From the NCBI GenBank assembly GCA_004298675.1, contig SCRI01000060.1, positions 119,458 through 183,457 on the forward strand: 64,000 bases of DNA, read 5' to 3'. This DNA comes from a bacterium (GTDB lineage: Bacteria; Vulcanimicrobiota; Vulcanimicrobiia; Vulcanimicrobiales; SCRA01). The notes beneath the pieces were generated by a model. That model searched no databases and was not told where the DNA came from. It saw only the letters and a program-made list of their open reading frames with translations. This document shows, piece after piece, positions 1-10,140 of the stretch (position 1 is its first letter; every line of letters begins with the position of its first letter). Made by a program: the position numbers and the translations under genes.

Positions 1-589
1 TGCGCTGAACGAACGTCGCCGGGACACCCATGCGGTGGAGAAACTGGCCGAGCTCCGTGGCGACGTAGCCGCCCCCCAAAACGATTACGTCTTTAGGAGG
101 GCGCTCCAATTCCAGTACCTGGTCGCTCGTGAGGAAGCCCGTTTCCGCTAGCCCAGGGATCTCGGGGTGCTGGATCACCGAGCCCGTGGCGATCAGGAAG
201 CGCTGGCCGCGCAGGCGTTGGCCGCCAACCTCGATCTCATGGCCGGATACGAAGTGTGCCGGTCCCTCAAAGACCGGAAAGGCGCGGATTCCATCGACCC
301 GGTAGTCGGTGAAGCCCTGGATGATCTCGCGTTTGCGAGCCATCATGCGCGCCCAATCGAAGCCCTCGATCTTGGCGCCCACGCCGTACTCGTGCGCCTC
401 ACGCGCGAGCTGCGCTAGCTCGCCGGAACGCAGGAGCGTCTTCGAGGGCATGCAGCCGCGCAGAATGCACAGGCCCGCTAGGGGACCAGGGTCGACGAAG
501 GCCACTCGTTTGCCCAGGTCTCGAGCCGTGCGCGCCGCGGCGAATCCCGCGCTGCCCGCCCCCACCACGATGAAATCGAACTCTTGCAT
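1..589 (-). CDS. FAD/NAD(P)-dependent disulfide oxidoreductase (mercuric reductase / lipoamide dehydrogenase-like), 3' end truncated by window edge
   Basis: Reverse-strand reading MQEFDFIVVGAGSAGFAAARTARDLGKRVAFVDPGPLAGLCILRGCMPSKTLLRS...; GxGxxG FAD motif and C-x4-C redox-like motif; second nucleotide-binding motif VIVLGGGYVATELGQ. Confidence 0.85.
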   Translation of the reverse strand, partial: MQEFDFIVVGAGSAGFAAARTARDLGKRVAFVDPGPLAGLCILRGCMPSKTLLRSGELAQLAREAHEYGVGAKIEGFDWARMMARKREIIQGFTDYRVDGIRAFPVFEGPAHFVSGHEIEVGGQRLRGQRFLIATGSVIQHPEIPGLAETGFLTSDQVLELERPPKDVIVLGGGYVATELGQFLHRMGVPATFVQR

Positions 590-923
590 CCTCAATTTGC
601 CCCAGCGGTGTGACGTCCACCGCGGCTCCACAACTTTTTCCAGTAATCCTCAGCCCGTACCCAACGGATGCACAAGGGCGCCCACAGGGCTCGCGAGCAA
701 GCCTGCCATGGGAGACATGAGCGCCGCTACCCCCGGAGGTTGGGACGATCCACGTATCGAACGTATGTTTGAGAATCGTACATCTTGTGTTCCCAGGTAG
801 CCCGGAGTACAATATCTTGTGCCTGGCTCCCCGCCGGCCACGATGGCTTCGTGACGGGGAGCTTTGTCGCCCCCGACCGGGCATCTCCGCTTTCATCCCG
901 CCCATTGGGAACGAGGCAAACGC

Positions 924-3900
924 ATGAAGCTCAGCCGCACCTACTCTTCACCGGGCCAGCCCTACGCCCAAGTCGCCTTCGAGACCCGCTCCTCGAAGAT
1001 CGTCAACCCGGACGGTTCGACCATCTTCGAAGCCAAGGACATCCTCGTGCCGGCGCACTGGACGCAAGTAGCCGTGGACATCCTGGCACAGAAGTACTTC
1101 CGCAAGGCGGGGGTTCCGCAGGCACTCAAGCGCGTGCCTGAAGATGGGGTTCCGCAGTGGCTGTGGCGCTCGGTGTCCGACGAAGAGAAGCTGGCCCAGC
1201 TTCCGCGCGAGCAGCACTTCGGCGCAGAGCGCGACGCGCGCCAGGTCTTCAACCGCCTCGCCGGCACCTGGACCTATTGGGGCTCCAAGCACGCCTACTT
1301 CGACTCCGAAGAGGACGCGCGCACCTTCTATGAAGAGATGTGCGCGATGCTGGCGCTGCAGGTCGGCGCGCCCAACAGCCCGCAGTGGTTCAACACCGGC
1401 CTGCATTGGGCGTACGGCATCGAGGGTCCAGCACAAGGCCACTACTTCGTCGATCCCGCGACGGCGCAACTGACCCGCTCGGCCAACGCCTACGAGCATC
1501 CAGCTCCCCACGCGTGCCTTCCCTACCGTGCGCTCGTGACGACGCCGGACGGTCCGATCCCAATCGGTGACATCGTCTCGCGTAACTTGATCGGTCTACC
1601 CATCTACGATGCAAAGGGCACCACGCACGTGGTCGCCGTCAAGCACAACGGCGTGAAGCCGGTCTATCGCGTCCGGTTGACCAACGGCAACAGCGTCGAA
1701 GCAACCGCGGACCACCTCGTCCTAGCCACCGATTCCCACAAAGGTCGTCAGCGCTGGGTTGCCGTCGCGGAACTACGACCCGGCATGCGCCTCATTCAGC
1801 GCACCGACACGACGATCGATTCCGCCGGCGACATCCTCACCAGGACCTCTCAAAACGCCTTTGCTGGTGTCGGACGCGCGGCGGCAGCCGCAACTATCCA
1901 AGATACCAAGGTCGAAATTCGCCATCTACGCTTCACGGCGAGTCAGGTCGCGGAGCTACGCGACGAAATTATCGAGTCAATCGACTACGTCGCGGACGAA
2001 GACGTCTACGACATCGAGACCGGGAGCCACGCCTTCTTGACGAACAATATCGTCGTTCACAACTGCTTCATTCAGAGCGTTGCCGACGACTTGGTAAACG
2101 AAGGCGGGATCATGGACCTCTGGGTCCGTGAAGCGCGCATTTTCAAATTCGGCTCGGGTACTGGATCAAATTTCTCGCAGATTCGCGGCGAGGGCGAGAA
2201 GCTCTCCGGCGGCGGCACCAGCTCCGGGCTGATGTCGTTCCTGCGCGTGGGCGACCGCGCGGCGGGCGCCATCAAGAGCGGCGGCACCACGCGGCGCGCG
2301 GCGAAGATGGTGGTGCTCGATCTCGATCACCCCGATATCGAGAACTTCATCCTCTGGAAGGTGAAAGAGGAGCAGAAAGTCTCGGACCTAGTGGCGGGTT
2401 CCATCGTCACGCAGCGGAATCTCAACGCGATCATGGCGGCCGCGCACGATCCCAGCGTGCCGGAGTCCGCGCGTCTCGATCCCGCGCTCAACGCCAGCCT
2501 GAAGAAAGCGATGCGCACGGCAATGGCCGCCGGCATCCCGCAGGCGAACTTGCAGTACGCTCTGGACTTCGCGCGCCAAGGCTACAAGAGCCTGGAGATC
2601 GAGACCTACGACACCAACTGGGACTCGCAGGCGTACGCGACGGTCTCCGGGCAAAACTCCAACAACTCCGTGCGCATTCCTAATGCGTTCTTTGAAGCAC
2701 TCGATCGTAACGGAGACTGGGAGTTGATCCGCCGTACCGACGGTCGTGTCAAGAAGGCGATTCCAGCCGCTGATCTTTGGGAGAAGATCGGCGTCTCCGC
2801 GTGGCAGTGCGCCGATCCGGGCGTGCAGTACGACACCACCATCAACGAGTGGCACACCTGCCCGGAGGACGGGCGCATCAACGCCAGCAATCCGTGTAGT
2901 GAGTACCTTTTCCTAGATGATACTGCGTGCTTTGCGCCTGAGACGCGCATCAGCACCCCCGCTGGCCTGCGCACCGTGGAGCAGCTCTTTGAGATGCAGC
3001 TCCGCGGCGAGCGCGTCCTCGTGACCACGGACCTCTACTCCGAGCACGACCACCGGCGCATCACCGCGCACCGTCCGGCGAAGGTCACACAAGTCGGCAA
3101 ACGCGCCGTCTTCCGCCTGACCTTGAAGGACGGCCGCTCGATCCGCACCACGGCCGACCACAAGTTCCTCACGGCGGACGGCAAGTGGAGGCGCCTCGAC
3201 CAACTCGAGATTGGCAAAGATCGCGTCCAAATCCGCGAGTCCGGCGACTCCGTTGCCTACGGCTCGACGCCAACGGAAGCCAAGCGCTGGCAGATGCTGG
3301 GATGGCTCACCGGCGACGGCGTCTTCTCGCGGGACACCGTGGCGCTAGTGTTCGGACCACACGAACGAGCCACCGCTATCGAGATGACGGACCGCCTCAA
3401 TGACATGAAGGCAGTAGCCGTAGGCGGAGCCGGCACGGCTTCGGAGACCTACGCCGCCCACCGCTACTCCACGATCAGCACGCAACGCAACGGCGTCATG
3501 CAGACGTCGGCTTCACAGACGTCGCTGATCGACCACCTCGAGCGGTACTACGGCTTCCATCAGGCCACGGCCACCAAGAAGGACGTGCCCTCGCTCATTC
3601 ATGAGGTTCCGATCGACCTCAAGGTCGCGTACCTGCAAGGGCTCTTCTCCGCTGACGGTACGATCCGCGACAATCCCTCCGGCACCGAGAAGGAGGTCAT
3701 GCTCGCGTCCTCGTCGCCGGAGTTGCTGCGCTCCGTGCAGCTTCTGCTCTCCGATATCGGGATCACCTCGCGCATCTCGTGGACGCATCCTGAAGGCCGC
3801 AAGAACCCGCAAGGCCAGCTCCGCGTCTACAATCAGCAGGCGCGCAAGTTCTTGACGCTCGTCGGCTTCCCGTGCTCGGTGGCCAAGCAGGCTCAGGCCG

Positions 3901-6236
3901 ACGCCATCCTCGAGACGGCCTTCTCCGCGGCGCGGAAGAACCCGCGCTCGCCCGTCGTCGAGTCGATCGTCGCCGACGGCGAAACGATCGTCTACGATAT
4001 CACGGAGCCAGCGACACACTCGGTCATTGCCGAGGGGATGATCGCGCACAACTGTAATTTGGCTAGCCTAAATCTCGTCAAGTTCCTCGACGAGAAGAGC
4101 GGCCGCTTCGACACCAAGGCGTTTGCGGATGCTTGCCGCATCTGGACGATCGTCCTCGAGATCAGCGTGCTGATGGCGCAGTTCCCATCGCGCGTCATCG
4201 CGCAGAAGTCGTACGACTACCGCACGCTGGGCCTGGGTTACGCCAACCTCGGCACACTGCTGATGCGTCTAGGTCTGCCCTACGATTCCGAGCAGGGCTT
4301 TGGCTGGGCGGCGGCCATCACCGCGCTGATGACCGGTGCCGCCTACGCCGTCTCCGCGGAGATGGCGCAGCAGCTCGGCGCCTTCCCCGGCTTCCGCAAG
4401 AACGGCGAGCAGATGCTGCGGGTCATCCGCAATCATCGTCGCGCCGCCTATCAGGCTCCCGACCGCGAGTACGAAGATCTGTCGATCAAGCCCACGACGC
4501 ATGCGCCCGATCTCTTCACGCAAGAGATCTGGTCGCTGGCTCGTCAGGCTTGGGATCAGGCGCTCGCCGTGGGCGAAGTTGCAGGCTTCCGCAACGCGCA
4601 AGTCAGTTGTCTCGCGCCAACTGGGACTATAGGCCTGGTCATGGATTGCGATACCACCGGCATCGAGCCAGACTTCGCGCTCGTGAAGTTCAAGAAGCTT
4701 GCCGGCGGAGGTTACTTCAAGATCGTCAACCAGTCGGTGGATTCGGCGCTGCGCCGCCTAGGCTACTCACACGACCAGATCGAGGCTATCGAAACCTTCG
4801 CCAAGGGGACAGGCACGCTCGAAGGTGCGCCGCACGTCAACCGCTCGACGCTGCGCGCCAAGGGCTTCGACGACGCAGCCATCGCGCGCGTGGAGGCTGG
4901 GCTAGCCGGCGCGTTCGAGTTGGGCTTCGCCTTCAACCGCTTCACCCTGGGCGACGAGCTGTGCAAAGAGAAGCTGGGCCTGAGCGAGGAGCAGCTCAAT
5001 GACTGGAGCTTCTCCATCCTGCGCGATGCGCTGAACTTCACGCAGCAGCAGATCGACGAAGCCAGCGACGTCATCTGCGGACGCATGACGCTCGAGGGCG
5101 CGCCGTACTTGAAGGACGAGCACCTCGCGGTCTTCGACTGCGCCACGCCGTGCGGTAAACATGGTGCCCGCTACATCCGGCCGTTGGCGCACGTCGACAT
5201 GATGGCGGCGGCACAGCCCTTCATCAGCGGCGCCATCTCCAAGACCATCAACCTGCCGCAGACGGCAACGGTGGCCGACGTCAAGGAAGCCTACCGCTAC
5301 AGCTGGGAGAAGATGATCAAGGCGGTGGCGCTCTACCGCGACGGCTCCAAGCTCTCGCAGCCGCTGGCGGCCAGCTACGACCTGGGCGGCGAGGCGGAGA
5401 TCGAGGACGAAACGGCGTTCCAGACGCCCGTCAAGATCGCCGAGCGTATCGTCTATCGCTACATCGCCAAGCGGCGCCGCATGCCGCACCGCCGCAGCGG
5501 CTACACGCAGAAGGCCATTATCGGAGGCCATAAGGTCTATCTGCGTACGGGCGAGTACGAGGACGGCACCATCGGCGAGATCTTCATCGACATGCACAAG
5601 GAAGGCGCCGCCTTCCGCGCGATGATGAACAACTTCGCCATCGCCATCTCGCTGGGGCTTCAGCACGGCGTGCCGCTGGAGGAGTACGTGGAGGCCTTCA
5701 CCTTCACACGCTTCGAGCCCAACGGGCCGGTGACGGGGCACGAGAACATCAAGATGGCTACGTCCATCATCGACTTCATCTTCCGCGAATTGGCGGTGAG
5801 TTATCTGGGCCGCTACGATCTCGCGCAGGTGCAGCCGGATATGGCGATGGACGCCATGGGCCCGGAGCCGGAGTACGTCGGCGAAGAGGAAGGCGAAGTA
5901 CGCTATGTCACGCCCAAGGCCGAGGCCGTGAAGGAGCACTTCCATCCCACGAGCACGCACTTCCATCCGTCTCAGGACACGGTGAAGGCAGCGACCGCCG
6001 CGCGCCCTCAGGCCTCCGCCGCTCCTGCCACTGCTCCCGCGAAGCCGGCGCTGACGGGAGGATCACGGGTCAGCAGTGCCGCCAACGTCCTTGGCCGTCG
6101 GGCGGAAATGGCGCGCGTTGCGATCTCCAAGGGCTACGAAGGTGATGCCTGCCGCGAATGCGGTCAGTTCACGCTAGTGCGCAACGGCACGTGCCTAAAG
6201 TGCGACACCTGCGGCACGACGACTGGCTGCAGTTAA
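924..6236 (+). CDS. nrdJ: Vitamin B12-dependent (class II) ribonucleoside-diphosphate reductase with two inteins
   Basis: Extein motifs [60 protein letters not shown]-terminal zinc ribbon [28 protein letters not shown]; likely ATG at 924 rather than ORF start 864. Confidence 0.93.
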   Translation: MKLSRTYSSPGQPYAQVAFETRSSKIVNPDGSTIFEAKDILVPAHWTQVAVDILAQKYFRKAGVPQALKRVPEDGVPQWLWRSVSDEEKLAQLPREQHFGAERDARQVFNRLAGTWTYWGSKHAYFDSEEDARTFYEEMCAMLALQVGAPNSPQWFNTGLHWAYGIEGPAQGHYFVDPATAQLTRSANAYEHPAPHACLPYRALVTTPDGPIPIGDIVSRNLIGLPIYDAKGTTHVVAVKHNGVKPVYRVRLTNGNSVEATADHLVLATDSHKGRQRWVAVAELRPGMRLIQRTDTTIDSAGDILTRTSQNAFAGVGRAAAAATIQDTKVEIRHLRFTASQVAELRDEIIESIDYVADEDVYDIETGSHAFLTNNIVVHNCFIQSVADDLVNEGGIMDLWVREARIFKFGSGTGSNFSQIRGEGEKLSGGGTSSGLMSFLRVGDRAAGAIKSGGTTRRAAKMVVLDLDHPDIENFILWKVKEEQKVSDLVAGSIVTQRNLNAIMAAAHDPSVPESARLDPALNASLKKAMRTAMAAGIPQANLQYALDFARQGYKSLEIETYDTNWDSQAYATVSGQNSNNSVRIPNAFFEALDRNGDWELIRRTDGRVKKAIPAADLWEKIGVSAWQCADPGVQYDTTINEWHTCPEDGRINASNPCSEYLFLDDTACFAPETRISTPAGLRTVEQLFEMQLRGERVLVTTDLYSEHDHRRITAHRPAKVTQVGKRAVFRLTLKDGRSIRTTADHKFLTADGKWRRLDQLEIGKDRVQIRESGDSVAYGSTPTEAKRWQMLGWLTGDGVFSRDTVALVFGPHERATAIEMTDRLNDMKAVAVGGAGTASETYAAHRYSTISTQRNGVMQTSASQTSLIDHLERYYGFHQATATKKDVPSLIHEVPIDLKVAYLQGLFSADGTIRDNPSGTEKEVMLASSSPELLRSVQLLLSDIGITSRISWTHPEGRKNPQGQLRVYNQQARKFLTLVGFPCSVAKQAQADAILETAFSAARKNPRSPVVESIVADGETIVYDITEPATHSVIAEGMIAHNCNLASLNLVKFLDEKSGRFDTKAFADACRIWTIVLEISVLMAQFPSRVIAQKSYDYRTLGLGYANLGTLLMRLGLPYDSEQGFGWAAAITALMTGAAYAVSAEMAQQLGAFPGFRKNGEQMLRVIRNHRRAAYQAPDREYEDLSIKPTTHAPDLFTQEIWSLARQAWDQALAVGEVAGFRNAQVSCLAPTGTIGLVMDCDTTGIEPDFALVKFKKLAGGGYFKIVNQSVDSALRRLGYSHDQIEAIETFAKGTGTLEGAPHVNRSTLRAKGFDDAAIARVEAGLAGAFELGFAFNRFTLGDELCKEKLGLSEEQLNDWSFSILRDALNFTQQQIDEASDVICGRMTLEGAPYLKDEHLAVFDCATPCGKHGARYIRPLAHVDMMAAAQPFISGAISKTINLPQTATVADVKEAYRYSWEKMIKAVALYRDGSKLSQPLAASYDLGGEAEIEDETAFQTPVKIAERIVYRYIAKRRRMPHRRSGYTQKAIIGGHKVYLRTGEYEDGTIGEIFIDMHKEGAAFRAMMNNFAIAISLGLQHGVPLEEYVEAFTFTRFEPNGPVTGHENIKMATSIIDFIFRELAVSYLGRYDLAQVQPDMAMDAMGPEPEYVGEEEGEVRYVTPKAEAVKEHFHPTSTHFHPSQDTVKAATAARPQASAAPATAPAKPALTGGSRVSSAANVLGRRAEMARVAISKGYEGDACRECGQFTLVRNGTCLKCDTCGTTTGCS
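1515..2063 (+). mobile_element. Intein 1 in NrdJ, mini-intein (~183 aa), no homing endonuclease seen
   Basis: Starts [20 protein letters not shown], ends [11 protein letters not shown] followed by extein Cys (CFIQSV); block B-like [10 protein letters not shown]. Confidence 0.92.
2928..4052 (+). mobile_element. Intein 2 in NrdJ, full-length (~375 aa) with LAGLIDADG homing endonuclease
   Basis: Starts [21 protein letters not shown], block [12 protein letters not shown], dodecapeptides [14 protein letters not shown] and [15 protein letters not shown], ends [13 protein letters not shown] followed by extein Cys (CNLASLNL). Confidence 0.93.
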
Positions 6237-6316
6237 GGTAATCGACATGCAAGGGGACCCATACCGGGCGCGGTGGGCGGCGTGGCTGCCCACCGCACTC
6301 GAAGCGTTGGGCGAAG
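6236..6316 (+). repeat. Left copy of ~81-bp direct repeat flanking the MTase/GHKL/XRE cassette
   Basis: aggtaatcgacatgcaagggRacccataccggRcgcggtgggcggcgtggctgcccaccgcRctcgaagcgtt; by eye 6 mismatches in 81 positions versus 10060-10140. Confidence 0.95.
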
Positions 6317-6354
6317 TTCTGCGATTAGGCTCACTTAGCCTCTCGACGTTATAG
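6247..6354 (+). pseudogene. Truncated 5' fragment of the GrdB/PrdB-like gene
   Basis: MQGDPYRARWAAWLPTALEALGEVLRLGSLSLSTL*, matching the N-terminus of the gene at 10071 (MQGNPYRTRWAAWLPTALEALGQD...) before diverging. Confidence 0.8.
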
Positions 6355-6536
6355 AGGGAAGGGATACAAAACGACGACTTCACCACTGAGCGTTCATAGA
6401 GAGCCAAATAGCCGAGGACAGCAGTACGCCCTATCCACCGTACTTTTTGATTGTATGCTCATATTTCCACTTCGCAGGGATTTCGGTGAGTTACGGTAAG
6501 GCCGTGGGCGGCAAATCGAAGCCATCTCTCAACAAC

Positions 6537-7523
6537 ATGGCAAATACCTTGTCTATCGCGTACAAAACATCGCGCGGCCACATGCTGCATGGTTGCATAG
6601 AGGACTTTCTCGGTTCCAAAGAGGCGGCCAAGCATCGCGGCAGAGTCGCGCTAATCTTCACATCACCCCCATTCCCGCTCAATCGCAAGAAAAGGTACGG
6701 CAACCATCAGGGCGACGAGTATTCTCGCTGGTTGGCATCGCTAGCGCCGGCGTTGATTTCATTGCTCAAACCGAACGGCTCAATTGTAATCGAGCTAGGT
6801 AACGCCTGGGAACCTGGTCGGCCTGTAATGTCCTTGCTCGCAATGGAGTCACTACTCGAGTTCATGAGGACAAGCAACCTCAATCTCTGCCAGCAGTTCG
6901 TCTGCGACAATCCAGCCCGTCTTCCCAGCCCTGCACAATGGGTAAACGTCGAGCGCATACGTGTGAAGGACTCCTTTACTCACGTTTGGTGGATGGCACC
7001 GAGCGACAGGCCTAAAGCGGATAACCGCCGTATACTCAAAGCCTATAGCGGTTCGATGCGCAGACTGCTGCGCACAAAACGTTATAACGCGGGTGTACGG
7101 CCGTCGCAGCACAACATCGGGCGGAAGTCTTTCCTGCGGGACAACGGCGGCTCGATCCCGGCGAACTGTCTGTCCTTTGCCAATACGGGCAGCATCAACC
7201 CCTATCTTGAGTACTGCCGCGAGCACCAGTTAGAGCCACACCCTGCGCGCATGCCGTCGGGTCTGGCGGAATTCTTTATCAAATTCCTGACCGAACCGAA
7301 GGACCTCGTCCTGGATCCATTTGCAGGAAGCAACACAACCGGCGCTGTTGCTGAAACTCTCAAGCGGCGGTGGATCAGCATTGAGCCGAAATCCGAGTAT
7401 ATTGCTAGCTCTCTCGGCCGCTTCGATGAAAACGCTATCGAGGTGATCCCGAATGACCAATCACGAGTTCCTCATGTCCCTGTTGACGGCATCCACCCTG
7501 GGAGAAGCTCTCGCCGCCGTTGA
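6537..7523 (+). CDS. Site-specific DNA methyltransferase, beta-class order, SPPF (m4C-like) motif
   Basis: TSPPFPLNRKKRYGN (motif IV) precedes LDPFAGSNTTGAVAETLKRRWISIEP (motif I); start could also be 6447. Confidence 0.88.
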   Translation: MANTLSIAYKTSRGHMLHGCIEDFLGSKEAAKHRGRVALIFTSPPFPLNRKKRYGNHQGDEYSRWLASLAPALISLLKPNGSIVIELGNAWEPGRPVMSLLAMESLLEFMRTSNLNLCQQFVCDNPARLPSPAQWVNVERIRVKDSFTHVWWMAPSDRPKADNRRILKAYSGSMRRLLRTKRYNAGVRPSQHNIGRKSFLRDNGGSIPANCLSFANTGSINPYLEYCREHQLEPHPARMPSGLAEFFIKFLTEPKDLVLDPFAGSNTTGAVAETLKRRWISIEPKSEYIASSLGRFDENAIEVIPNDQSRVPHVPVDGIHPGRSSRRR

Positions 7524-9735
7524 CGACTATTGCGAATTAACTGCCGGCGCGGAGTATGTTCCGGTCGGGGGCCTAGAGAACAACCGCGGCCCAATGGAGG
7601 TCTCGACCGATCCCGGTCGAGCCCTCGTCGAGCGAATCACTAATGGCTTCGATGCCGTCCTTGAACTGCAGCACCGGATTCACGGTGGCAAGCCTGATTG
7701 CCGGACCCCTCGAGAAGCCGCCTCTGCATGGCTTGGCGTTCCAACTGATGGCTTGAGCAAGGCTACGACTGGCCAGCGCCAGGAGTTAGCCAGCCTTGTT
7801 ACGGTCACGCTTCAGGACGGCGACGGCAAGAACGCCAGAATTCTCGATGTTCGCGATTTCGGTATGGGGCTCACAGGCGAGGAAATGCCGACAACTATCC
7901 TGTCACTTAATGCAAGCAACAAGATGACGAAGCACTATCTGGCCGGCGCTTATGGCCAGGGCGGTTCGAGCACGTACATTGCAAGCGCATTGACACTTAT
8001 CGCTTCACGCGCACAGGGTAGCGATACAATCTCGTTTACGGTTGTACGCTATCAGGATCTGCCGCCAGACACTTACAAAACTGGGCACTACGTCTACCTC
8101 GTCGTCGTCGACAAGGTGCCGACGACGCTCGCCCAAGGGATCGACTTTCTGGGCGGTACACTCGTACGGCACTTCGGCTACCAATTGAGTTCGTACACCT
8201 CCCCGCTCGGTCCCAGTAGTGTATACGGCTTGCTGAACCAGACCCTATTCGACCCTGTACTACCAATTTGGTTAAACAACAAGGTGCATGGTTGGCGCCG
8301 AGTCATCAAAGGTAGCCGCAATGCGCTCAACGGCGCTGTCGACGACGGTGATGACGGTAAAGGCCCATCGCTTTCTCACCACATCCCGATGCTATATATC
8401 CCGATGGACGACTTCGGCCAGATCGGTGTCGAGTACTGGCTCCTCGCGCAACCGGAGCGGGCAAACAAAAGGCCAACTCAGGCGTTCGTGAACCCGGCGC
8501 GCCCGATTCTGCTGACACTGAATGGCCAGGCGCAGGCCGAACTCTCATCGGCGCTCATTCGCAAGGACGCCGAACTGCCGTATCTTAACTACCGGCTGAT
8601 TGTTCACGTCGATTGCAATACGCTGACGCCCGCTGCACTTCGTCAGCTATTCGTCTCGAACCGTGAGGCGGCGCGGAGCGGCGCGCTACTGCAGATGATC
8701 CAGACCGAATTGGTCCGGCTACTGCGTTCGGATGACGAGCTTGTGCGGCTCAACTCAGAAGCGCGCAGCGCGACGATGAAGGAGCGCGACGAAGCAGCGA
8801 TTCTCGATGCGCGCAAACAAGTCGCAAAACTATTACATCTACAAGGCTTCGACGTGGCCGATACTCCGGCGGCGGCAATTGGTAAAGGCGGGAAAGAAGA
8901 CACCGACAAAGTTATCCATCCGCGCACGCCGCCAGCGCCACCGCAACCAATAGAGCTGCACGAACCGCCAACATATATTAAGATCGTGTGGCCGAAGGAA
9001 ACGATCCCGTTTTACGCCGAACAGCGCCGCTACGTGCGTATCGAAACTGACGCGGCATCGAAGTACCACGATCCGACGGATCGGCAGCACTCGCGAATCA
9101 ATTTTATTGTAAGCAACGGCATCGTCGACTTCCGGGCATCCACACCACTCAGGGGCGGTCGCCTACGAGCACTGTTCGAATGTCTTCCGAGCGCGAAGGT
9201 TGCTTCGAAAGGAAGAATCCGGGTCGAGCTTTCGATTCCTGGTCAGCCGGTGCTTTCTGACGAGCGCGAGTCTGAGATTATCGAAGCGCCTTCACCGAAG
9301 GAGAAAGACAAGGCTGCGATTCGGCTGCCTCAGATAGATTACCAACCGGTCGCATACGGCGAGGAAGCTTGGGAGACGCTCGGTTGGCCGGACGACGTGA
9401 ACGAGGTAGCGTGCTCTGGTGAGAACGATCAGGGTATGCACCGAGTACACTACTCGACCGATTTCCCGCCGTTCAAGCAGCGGTTCGAGAAGCTCGAGAA
9501 GCGCAATCCACAGCTCGCCAAGACTTTCGAGAACCGATACGCGATCTATCTGGTTGTGCACTCGCTCTTATATCAAGAGCAGCAGGATGACCAGGTGGAA
9601 GTCGATGACGAGGTGCGCGAGAAATTCGAACGACAGGAACGAATCCGAGCGGCAACGCTTGCGGCGATTTGGACCGAGCGAGAAACGCGCTATGCTGAAG
9701 CGAGCGGCGCCAGTTTAGAAATCGAGGAGGCGTAA
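7453..9735 (+). CDS. GHKL (HSP90/MutL/MORC-like) ATPase domain protein, 760 aa
   Basis: N-box ALVERITNGFDAVLE, G1 DVRDFGMGLT, glycine-rich lid GAYGQGGSSTY; GAGGTG RBS 7 nt upstream; overlaps the MTase ORF by 71 bp. Confidence 0.85.
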   Translation: MTNHEFLMSLLTASTLGEALAAVDDYCELTAGAEYVPVGGLENNRGPMEVSTDPGRALVERITNGFDAVLELQHRIHGGKPDCRTPREAASAWLGVPTDGLSKATTGQRQELASLVTVTLQDGDGKNARILDVRDFGMGLTGEEMPTTILSLNASNKMTKHYLAGAYGQGGSSTYIASALTLIASRAQGSDTISFTVVRYQDLPPDTYKTGHYVYLVVVDKVPTTLAQGIDFLGGTLVRHFGYQLSSYTSPLGPSSVYGLLNQTLFDPVLPIWLNNKVHGWRRVIKGSRNALNGAVDDGDDGKGPSLSHHIPMLYIPMDDFGQIGVEYWLLAQPERANKRPTQAFVNPARPILLTLNGQAQAELSSALIRKDAELPYLNYRLIVHVDCNTLTPAALRQLFVSNREAARSGALLQMIQTELVRLLRSDDELVRLNSEARSATMKERDEAAILDARKQVAKLLHLQGFDVADTPAAAIGKGGKEDTDKVIHPRTPPAPPQPIELHEPPTYIKIVWPKETIPFYAEQRRYVRIETDAASKYHDPTDRQHSRINFIVSNGIVDFRASTPLRGGRLRALFECLPSAKVASKGRIRVELSIPGQPVLSDERESEIIEAPSPKEKDKAAIRLPQIDYQPVAYGEEAWETLGWPDDVNEVACSGENDQGMHRVHYSTDFPPFKQRFEKLEKRNPQLAKTFENRYAIYLVVHSLLYQEQQDDQVEVDDEVREKFERQERIRAATLAAIWTERETRYAEASGASLEIEEA

Positions 9736-9926
9736 TGACCGAACAAGAGCGGCAACGGGCGGAAGCATTCCGCCGCCGCGTAGCCGCAGCTGGCTTGAGC
9801 TTTGCCGAGTTTTCACGCCGCACCGGCATCTCGCGTAACATCGTGTATCGTTTAACGAAAGGGCAGAAGCCAAAGCCCGCCGACCAGACTAAGCTAGAGG
9901 CTACGCTTGGAACGGAGCCAGAATAA
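9735..9926 (+). CDS. Small XRE-like helix-turn-helix protein, 63 aa
   Basis: LSFAEFSRRTGISRNIVYRLTKGQKP; TAATG stop/start overlap with ATPase gene. Confidence 0.75.
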   Translation: MTEQERQRAEAFRRRVAAAGLSFAEFSRRTGISRNIVYRLTKGQKPKPADQTKLEATLGTEPE

Positions 9927-10059
9927 CAGCGCAGTGAACGCACCTCCACGATGGAACGGCGGTTAAGATGATCACACGTTGCCAATACACGCTCACCGTC
10001 CCGATCTGCAACCGAGGGACACTGGGGCGAACGCCGGCCTTCACCCTTCTTCTCCTCAT

Positions 10060-10140
10060 AGGTAATCGACATGCAAGGGAACCCATACCGGACGCGGTGG
10101 GCGGCGTGGCTGCCCACCGCGCTCGAAGCGTTAGGTCAAG
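10060..10140 (+). repeat. Right copy of ~81-bp direct repeat (start of the selenoprotein-candidate gene)
   Basis: Same sequence as 6236-6316, offset 3824; contains ATG at 10071. Confidence 0.95.

Noticed and set aside
590-923. Possible cobalamin riboswitch upstream of nrdJ
   Set aside because: No recognisable B12-box or conserved core found in the leader; class II RNR alone is not enough to claim one.
4902-5966. 354-aa minus ORF
   Set aside because: Antisense to nrdJ coding sequence; no motifs; high-GC artefact.
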